Below, in pieces: positions 6,668 to 7,264 of a stretch of DNA of 7,264 nt. The notes under the pieces are model-generated. The model saw only the letters and a program-made list of their open reading frames with translations, had not been told where the DNA came from and did no database searches. Both the position numbers and the translations under genes were made by a program. Location: NCBI GenBank assembly GCA_046537875.1, contig JBKHJZ010000161.1, positions 1-7,264 of the forward strand, written 5' to 3'. Position 1 is the stretch's first letter, and each line of letters begins with the position of its first letter. Source of the DNA: JBKHJZ01 sp046537875. GTDB taxonomy: Bacteria > Actinomycetota > Acidimicrobiia > Acidimicrobiales > VFJN01.

Positions 6668-6790
6668 TCATCCCCTGGGAATCGCTACCTCCGATCCGAC
6701 CCTACGTACCGCTCGCCCCCACGACAACGCCCCGCCGCAGTCGGGACAGTCTGCGCCAGCCGACAGCCCGGTGCGGGTCAGCGCGACCAC
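6668..6790 (-). CDS. Doubtful 40-aa ORF with one CPDCGG zinc-knuckle
   Basis: A GTG start at 6790 overlaps the end of the 120-residue gene (stop 6780-6778) and the frame closes with TGA 6670-6668, just before the next gene's ATG. The peptide contains GADCPDCGGALSW, a CxxC zinc-ribbon-type knuckle, but only one such pair, so a zinc site would need a partner or dimer. The first half has GC-rich third positions and the second half does not. It overlaps the candidate promoter and ribosome binding site of the next gene, which argues against it. GAGGA abuts the GTG too closely for a normal ribosome binding site. It may be chance, or a relic of a longer zinc-ribbon protein. Confidence 0.18.
   Translation of the reverse strand: MVALTRTGLSAGADCPDCGGALSWGRAVRRVGSEVAIPRG
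6672..6676 (-). promoter_or_regulatory. Ribosome binding site (AGGGG) deciding the ATG 6663 start
   Basis: AGGGG sits eight bases before ATG 6663, a good anti-SD match at normal spacing. It is the reason for preferring ATG 6663 over the adjacent GTG 6666. Confidence 0.5.
6699..6727 (-). promoter_or_regulatory. Candidate sigma70-type promoter of the conserved hypothetical gene
   Basis: On the minus strand TTGTCG (6727-6722) and TAGGGT (6704-6699) are separated by exactly 17 bases. TTGTCG matches four of six positions of TTGACA, and TAGGGT fits TANNNT. Initiation about seven bases downstream would leave a leader of roughly 30-35 bases with the AGGGG ribosome binding site before ATG 6663. This is the best two-box promoter I see in the window. 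Confidence 0.4.
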
Positions 6791-7140
6791 TCCTCGTCCG
6801 AATCCTGCGCGGCGAAGAGCGAGAGCTGCTCGGTACGGTCGACCCGTGCAGCAAGCGGCTCCCATGTGCGGGCACCCCGGGGGCCGCGAGTGCGAACCTC
6901 GACCCGGTCGACCCTCAGCGCCCGGCTGGCGCCATCTCCGTCGCGGACGCCGACGCTGCCGTCGCGCTCGCGCTCGACGACCGTGCCTTCACGCCACCGC
7001 CCGCCGGGCCGGTTGCGCCAGCGGACGCGCTCGCCGGCCAACAGCCCGAGTGCCGCCAGCTCCGGACGCGGGAGCGCTGCCACTGCATCGGTTCGGCTCT
7101 GCGACGGAGTCGGCCTCGACCGCGATCCTGAGGCATCCAC
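6778..7140 (-). CDS. Small unrecognised protein with beta-rich core and C-terminal QLSLF clamp-type motif
   Basis: A 120-residue protein of unknown function. Residues 1-27 are polar and low-complexity (SGSRSRPTPSQSRTD), probably disordered. Residues 34-83 form a compact beta-prone core: GERVRWRNRPGGRWREGTVV, then RERDGSVGVRDGDG and ALRVDRVEVR. The alternating hydrophobic pattern and glycine/aspartate turns suggest an SH3- or Tudor-like small barrel (inference). RGPRGARTWEPLAARVDRTE (85-104) links to QLSLF (105-109), which matches the QL[S/D]LF sliding-clamp-binding consensus, and then an acidic tail. I recall similar small actinobacterial hypotheticals ending '..EPLA.R..RTEQL.LF', but no characterised function. 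The GTG 7140 start is uncertain: no SD precedes it, and GTG 7083 (residue 20) would keep the whole core. Its stop lies 114 bases before the next gene's ATG. Confidence 0.72.
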   Translation of the reverse strand: MDASGSRSRPTPSQSRTDAVAALPRPELAALGLLAGERVRWRNRPGGRWREGTVVERERDGSVGVRDGDGASRALRVDRVEVRTRGPRGARTWEPLAARVDRTEQLSLFAAQDSDEEWSR

Positions 7141-7264
7141 ACCAACATCAAATCATCGGGCCTGCCCCGTGGACCGCGCATGCGCGCTGGTGCCTGCGGG
7201 CTCCGGAGCCACCTCACTGCAAGCGACGTCCGCCCGACCTGCGATCGTGATGGAACACGAGGAG

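Noticed and set aside
7175..7186. Perfect 12-base palindrome CGCGCATGCGCG upstream of the clamp-motif gene, considered as an operator
   Set aside because: It is alternating CG-type sequence, expected by chance in such DNA, with no repeat copy and no convincing promoter next to it. The remaining bases of 7141-7264 show nothing else I can support.
7250..7264. ATG at 7250 reading rightward (MEHEE) as the start of a plus-strand gene
   Set aside because: Only five codons are in the window and no ribosome binding site is visible, so it cannot be supported.

Overview
The window is very GC-rich DNA (most codons end in G or C) from what looks like a high-GC actinobacterium. The evidence is the GC bias, GTG starts, stop/start overlaps, paired FadE-type acyl-CoA dehydrogenase genes and an F420-type LLM oxidoreductase. 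I cannot name a genus. Apart from the first 217 bases, every gene I accept lies on the minus strand, so the window reads right to left. No tRNA, rRNA, CRISPR array, transposase or IS end was seen, and no stretch over 300 bases lacks a gene.

Right end (7264 to about 5920): 124 bases with no convincing gene, then a 120-residue unrecognised protein with a small beta-rich core and a C-terminal QLSLF pentapeptide, which matches the bacterial sliding-clamp-binding consensus. A questionable 40-codon ORF with one CPDCGG knuckle bridges to a 247-residue conserved hypothetical protein, which has its own plausible promoter and ribosome binding site.

Middle (5799 to 4909): an LLM-class flavin/F420-dependent oxidoreductase, possibly read from a leaderless transcript. 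The 120 bases behind it (5800-5919) hold only its candidate -10 box and short palindromes.

Left two thirds (4807 to 272): a tightly packed operon of four acyl-CoA dehydrogenase genes in two large/small pairs (382+313 and 399+369 residues), followed by a 48-residue unrecognised ORF. Junctions are ATGA, GTGA, TAG directly abutting GTG, and GTGA. In each pair the first subunit carries the complete FAD-binding and catalytic-Glu motifs and the second lacks a recognisable catalytic Glu. This matches the alpha2beta2 acyl-CoA dehydrogenases known from mycobacterial steroid catabolism (FadE26-FadE27, FadE28-FadE29, FadE31-FadE32). The inferred job is alpha,beta-dehydrogenation of two bulky or ring-bearing acyl-CoA intermediates in degradation of a sterol, terpenoid or similar compound. 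The substrate cannot be read from the sequence.

Left edge (2 to 217): the C-terminal end of a plus-strand gene, probably a class I SAM-dependent methyltransferase, converging on the operon. The 54 bases between the two stop codons show no convincing terminator.
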